Shown here: one piece after another, positions 61,498-64,000 of the stretch
Position numbering within the stretch: position 1 is the first letter of the stretch
Layout: each line of letters begins with the position of its first letter
The notes under the pieces: generated by a model
Told to the model about the DNA's origin: nothing
Seen by the model: only the letters and a program-made list of their open reading frames with translations
Database searches by the model: none
NCBI GenBank assembly: GCA_963663675.1
Contig: OY760498.1
Coordinates: 2,108,001 to 2,172,000 of the forward strand
Length of the DNA stretch: 64,000 nt
Direction: 5' to 3'
Source: CAINVV01 sp963663675
GTDB lineage: Bacteria; Bacteroidota; Bacteroidia; Bacteroidales; Prolixibacteraceae
Program-made: the position numbers and the translations under genes

Positions 61498-62694
61498 ATG
61501 GGAAAAGTCCTCTTAATTGGTGCTGGTGGCGTTGGAGCAGTCGTAGCTCATAAAATGGCAGAGCTTCCGGAAGTTTTTACCGAGATATTGTTTGCCAGCA
61601 GAACAAAATCAAAATGCGATGCAATTGCAGCAAGGATTGGCAGCAATAATTTGACGACAGCACGGGTTGATGCGGATGACGTTAGTCAACTCGTTAAGTT
61701 AATCAACTCTTTTAAACCCGATATTGTTGTAAATGTTGCACTTCCATACCAGGACTTAACAATCATGGATGCCTGCCTTGAAACAGGTGTTGCATACCTT
61801 GACACTGCAAACTACGAACCTTTGGATGAAGCTAAGTTTGAGTATAAATGGCAATGGGCATACCGTGAAAAATTCGAAAAAGCAGGTTTAACTGCTATTT
61901 TGGGCTGTGGTTTTGATCCGGGAGTCAGCGGTATTTATACTGCTTATGCAGCAAAGCACCATTTCGATGAAATTCAATATCTTGACATTGTTGATTGTAA
62001 TGCCGGCAACCATGGCAAAGCTTTCGCTACAAACTTCAATCCTGAGATCAATATCAGGGAGGTTACACAAAAAGGCAAGTATTGGGAAAATGGTGAATGG
62101 ATTATGACTGAACCACATGAAATACATCTTCCGCTCACCTATCCGAGAATAGGAGAAAAAGAGTCCTACCTGATATATCATGAGGAGTTGGAATCTCTAG
62201 TAGTTAATTTTCCGACAATTAAACGAGCACGTTTCTGGATGACTTTTGGCCAGGAATATCTCACACATCTGCGTGTCATTCAGAATATTGGGATGGCAAG
62301 CATTAGGCCGGTCAACTATGAGGGGAAAGAAATCGTTCCTATTCAGTTTCTGAAGGCCGTCTTGCCTAAACCTGAGGAATTGGGTGCCAATTATACAGGT
62401 GAAACGTCCATTGGTTGCCGTATCAAAGGACTGAAAGATGGAAAAGAAAAGAGTTATTATGTGTACAATAACTGCAGTCACGAAGCAGCTTATGCAGAAA
62501 CTGGTACCCAGGCTATCAGTTTTACTACCGGTGTTCCGGCGATGATTGGTGCCAAGATGTATCTTGAAGGGAAATGGAAAAAACCCGGAGTCTTTAATGT
62601 CGAAGAATTTGATCCGGATCCATTTATGAAGGATCTAAATATTTTCGGACTTCCCTGGTATGAATTAACTGATATTGATCTGGAACTTGACTAG
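61498..62694 (+). CDS. Carboxynorspermidine/carboxyspermidine dehydrogenase (saccharopine dehydrogenase family)
   Basis: A 398-residue NAD(P)-dependent enzyme. In bacterial polyamine synthesis it joins a diamine (putrescine or diaminopropane) with aspartate semialdehyde. The N-terminal Rossmann motif is LIGAGGVGAVVAHKMA. TANYEPLDEAKFEYKWQW, LGCGFDPGVSGIYTAYAAKH and CNAGNHGKAFATNFNPEIN are typical of the CANSDH branch, as distinct from lysine-pathway saccharopine dehydrogenase. The putrescine-forming genes aguA and aguB lie 9 kb upstream, beyond the atp operon, fitting a polyamine role. No decarboxylase gene is in the window. Confidence 0.88.
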   Translation: MGKVLLIGAGGVGAVVAHKMAELPEVFTEILFASRTKSKCDAIAARIGSNNLTTARVDADDVSQLVKLINSFKPDIVVNVALPYQDLTIMDACLETGVAYLDTANYEPLDEAKFEYKWQWAYREKFEKAGLTAILGCGFDPGVSGIYTAYAAKHHFDEIQYLDIVDCNAGNHGKAFATNFNPEINIREVTQKGKYWENGEWIMTEPHEIHLPLTYPRIGEKESYLIYHEELESLVVNFPTIKRARFWMTFGQEYLTHLRVIQNIGMASIRPVNYEGKEIVPIQFLKAVLPKPEELGANYTGETSIGCRIKGLKDGKEKSYYVYNNCSHEAAYAETGTQAISFTTGVPAMIGAKMYLEGKWKKPGVFNVEEFDPDPFMKDLNIFGLPWYELTDIDLELD

Positions 62695-62722
62695 GTTAAC
62701 CGCCACTTATTTATAATTTTTG

Positions 62723-62753
62723 AAAAGCCTGGAATCATATTCCGGGCTTTTTT
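62723..62753 (+). terminator. Terminator after the carboxynorspermidine dehydrogenase gene
   Basis: AAAAGCCTGGAAT (62723-62735) pairs with ATTCCGGGCTTTT (62739-62751) through 13 positions, including one G-T, with a 3-base loop and a T tract. It ends the ATP synthase/polyamine transcript. Confidence 0.9.
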
Positions 62754-62787
62754 GTGTATGTACATCACTCCAGAAAAATCATTCCTG

Positions 62788-62850
62788 GATAAGTAAAATA
62801 GCAATTTTGATAAGTAAAATGATCAATTTGATAAGTGAAATGGCCTCTTG
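62788..62850. repeat. Three tandem 21-bp direct repeats
   Basis: Units 62788-62808, 62809-62829 and 62830-62850 each begin GATAAGTAAAAT or GATAAGTGAAAT and continue with a looser AT-rich half. The 21-bp period is two DNA turns, so a bound protein would sit on one face. They lie about 135-195 bp upstream of the ECF sigma promoter; no ORF covers them. Confidence 0.72.
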
Positions 62851-62983
62851 GAAAATTTATTTTGCAAATAAAGTAATTTATAATTAACATAATATATTCT
62901 TATATTAAATTAATTATCTGTATGTTATGTTCATTTTAATTTAGAATTCATAGTACTCTCATAGTATGTAAAGTGTAGGTAAA

Positions 62984-63014
62984 TTTGGAAAAAATTATGT
63001 TTTTGATATCTTTG
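62984..63014 (+). promoter_or_regulatory. Near-perfect Bacteroidota promoter of the ECF sigma gene
   Basis: TTTG (62984-62987) and TATCTTTG (63007-63014) are separated by exactly 19 bases, matching TTTG-N19-TAnnTTTG. The ATG at 63075 is 60 bases further. This shows the sigma gene is read by the housekeeping sigma factor; the product's own promoter type is not known. Confidence 0.8.
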
Positions 63015-63074
63015 ATTAGTTGTTTGATAAACAATAATGGTTGTTTGGTAATTAAAAAAAGAATATTCAAAAAT

Positions 63075-63581
63075 ATGACAACTTTACAATTCCAAAATTC
63101 TCTTACAGGCTTACAAAGCAAAATGTTCTTTTTTGCACTTAGCTTAACCAGCAACACAGATAAAGCAAATGATCTGGTACAGGAGACATATCTGAAAGCC
63201 CTGACTTATCAGAATAAATTTTCTTCAGAAACCAATCTGATGGCCTGGATTTATACCATAATGAAAAACACATTTATTAATGAATACAGGAGAAATGTAA
63301 AGGCCCGGAGTACGATTGAAACCCAGTCCGACAAATTGCATATCTCTTTTTCCAAAGATGATTTCTATCCATCTGTCGATTCCATTCACTCAGCCAAAGA
63401 AATTCAAAAGAAAATAACTATGCTTGAGGAAGAATTAAGAGAACCTTTTGAATTATTTTTAAATGGATATAAATACAAGGAGATCGCCGAAAAGCTGGAT
63501 CTTCCATTGGGGACAATCAAAAGTAGAATCTTTTTTACAAGGAAAAAATTGAGTGCCTGTCTTATTGATTATCTTAACTGA
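63075..63581 (+). CDS. ECF-type RNA polymerase sigma-70 factor
   Basis: A 168-residue extracytoplasmic-function sigma factor. ATG 63075 starts the conserved N-terminus (TTLQFQNSLTGLQSKMFFFA); the longer frame from 62985 is not needed. Region 2 shows NDLVQETYLKALTYQNKF and NLMAWIYTIMKNTFINEYRR. Region 4 has the helix-turn-helix YKYKEIAEKLDLPLGTIKSR. No anti-sigma gene follows directly. The next gene encodes a secreted protein, which may be unrelated. Targets unknown. Confidence 0.92.
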   Translation: MTTLQFQNSLTGLQSKMFFFALSLTSNTDKANDLVQETYLKALTYQNKFSSETNLMAWIYTIMKNTFINEYRRNVKARSTIETQSDKLHISFSKDDFYPSVDSIHSAKEIQKKITMLEEELREPFELFLNGYKYKEIAEKLDLPLGTIKSRIFFTRKKLSACLIDYLN

Positions 63582-63670
63582 TTTCCGTTCAATTTAATAA
63601 CTAATTTGTCTGAATTATAGTTATTTATATGATTTTTTATTTAAAAGTCGGCAATCGGATAATTCACTAT

Positions 63671-63691
63671 TTGTAGGAATTTCACCTACAA
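63671..63691. other. Short inverted repeat downstream of the sigma gene
   Basis: TTGTAGG (63671-63677) and CCTACAA (63685-63691) form a 7-bp dyad around a 7-base spacer. There is no T tract, so it may be an operator as easily as a weak terminator. The rest of 63582-63795 shows a lone TATCTTTG (63756-63763), a possible -7 element for the last gene. Confidence 0.4.
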
Positions 63692-63795
63692 TAAAATCAT
63701 CTATTTCGGAAATTGTTTGACCGTTTTCCTTATCCCCCTTAAACTCGCATGATGCTATCTTTGTTTCTTAAGCTTCAATAAGAATAAAGAAAACA

Positions 63796-64000
63796 ATGAG
63801 GGCAAAACTGGCTGCAGGAATAGTATTCATCCTATTTGGATGCTTTTTCTCAACTTTTGCTCAAAGTACAGCTTATACCTCTGTTTATGCTGAAATTGTT
63901 GATATTGAAGGCATTGAAAAATCAGCTGATGAGTCCATTAATGAATTCAGCCCATCCCAAAACAGCATTAATGTGGCATTGATTGGTGAAGAAGGTATCA
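63796..64000 (+). CDS. Secreted protein of unknown function (5' part, runs off the window)
   Basis: ATG 63796 opens a frame that stays open to the window end (68 residues visible). It begins with a good signal peptide (KLAAGIVFILFGCFFSTFAQ) followed by STAYTSVYAEIVDIEGIEKS, a polar beta-rich beginning as in many small secreted Bacteroidota proteins. No family can be named from this piece. Its -7-like element TATCTTTG lies 33 bases upstream, which suggests its own promoter independent of the sigma gene. Confidence 0.7.
   Translation, partial: MRAKLAAGIVFILFGCFFSTFAQSTAYTSVYAEIVDIEGIEKSADESINEFSPSQNSINVALIGEEGI

Noticed and set aside
63796..64000. DUF4402-type adhesin-like protein
   Set aside because: Only 68 residues are visible and they do not show the family's conserved TISI/AFG segments clearly, so no family name is given.

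Overview
The window is chromosomal DNA of a member of the Bacteroidota, probably a fermentative or anaerobic Bacteroidales-like lineage (the rank below phylum is inference). Supporting signs are a BtuG-like lipoprotein with a TonB receptor behind a cobalamin riboswitch, a GH92 mannosidase, a PorT-type barrel protein, DUF6340 and DUF1573 proteins, the nusB/DUF1573/yajC/ybbR/coaE cluster, and promoters of the TTTG-N19-TAnnTTTG type. GC content is moderate, genes are dense, and no insertion sequence, prophage or CRISPR array was seen.

Layout. 1-2.9 kb: 3' end of yidC, a bidirectional terminator, ribH and a PAP2 phosphatase. 2.9-7.2 kb: a riboswitch-controlled B12 uptake operon on the minus strand. 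7.4-15.5 kb: pepD, an M28 peptidase, a DUF6340 lipoprotein, fabG, a glutaminase with a signal-like N-terminus and a phosphofructokinase. 15.8-19.9 kb: a TM2 protein followed by an overlapping operon of LolA-like, YidD-like and two paralogous TPR-plus-membrane proteins. This is the least explained block. 19.9-24.8 kb: a PorT-like protein and the nusB-to-DnaJ housekeeping operon. 24.8-28.8 kb: threonine aldolase, photolyase, a DnaQ-GIY-YIG nuclease and tRNA-Arg(CCG). 29.2-37.8 kb: a GH92 mannosidase and a LolA-like/ABC exporter operon ending in a metallophosphoesterase. 37.8-44.3 kb: a second phosphoesterase, a radical SAM protein, pabBC, and a Crp/Fnr regulator divergent from a ferredoxin-cupin pair. 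44.6-49.5 kb: DUF502 protein, zinc peptidase, a two-component system and a frameshifted acetyltransferase-like gene. 49.6-53.7 kb: serine hydrolase, agmatine-to-putrescine genes and a cytidylate kinase-like protein. 53.8-62.7 kb: a complete F1Fo ATP synthase operon (Z-I-B-E-F-H-A-G-D-C) and a carboxynorspermidine dehydrogenase-like gene. 62.8-64 kb: 21-bp repeats, an ECF sigma factor with a near-perfect phylum promoter, and the start of a secreted protein gene.

Themes. Several genes deal with envelope building: YidC, a YidD-like protein, two LolA-like proteins, an FtsX-type ABC exporter and YajC. Polyamine synthesis genes (agmatine deiminase, N-carbamoylputrescine amidase, carboxynorspermidine dehydrogenase) flank the ATP synthase operon. 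B12 uptake is tied to its riboswitch. The strongest candidate for something undescribed is the overlapping LolA-like/YidD-like/TPR-membrane operon at 16.3-19.1 kb. Also notable are a Crp/Fnr-like palindrome sitting where a class II activator would bind, and a 23-bp perfect hairpin at 46.1 kb. All functions are read from sequence motifs; no database search was run.
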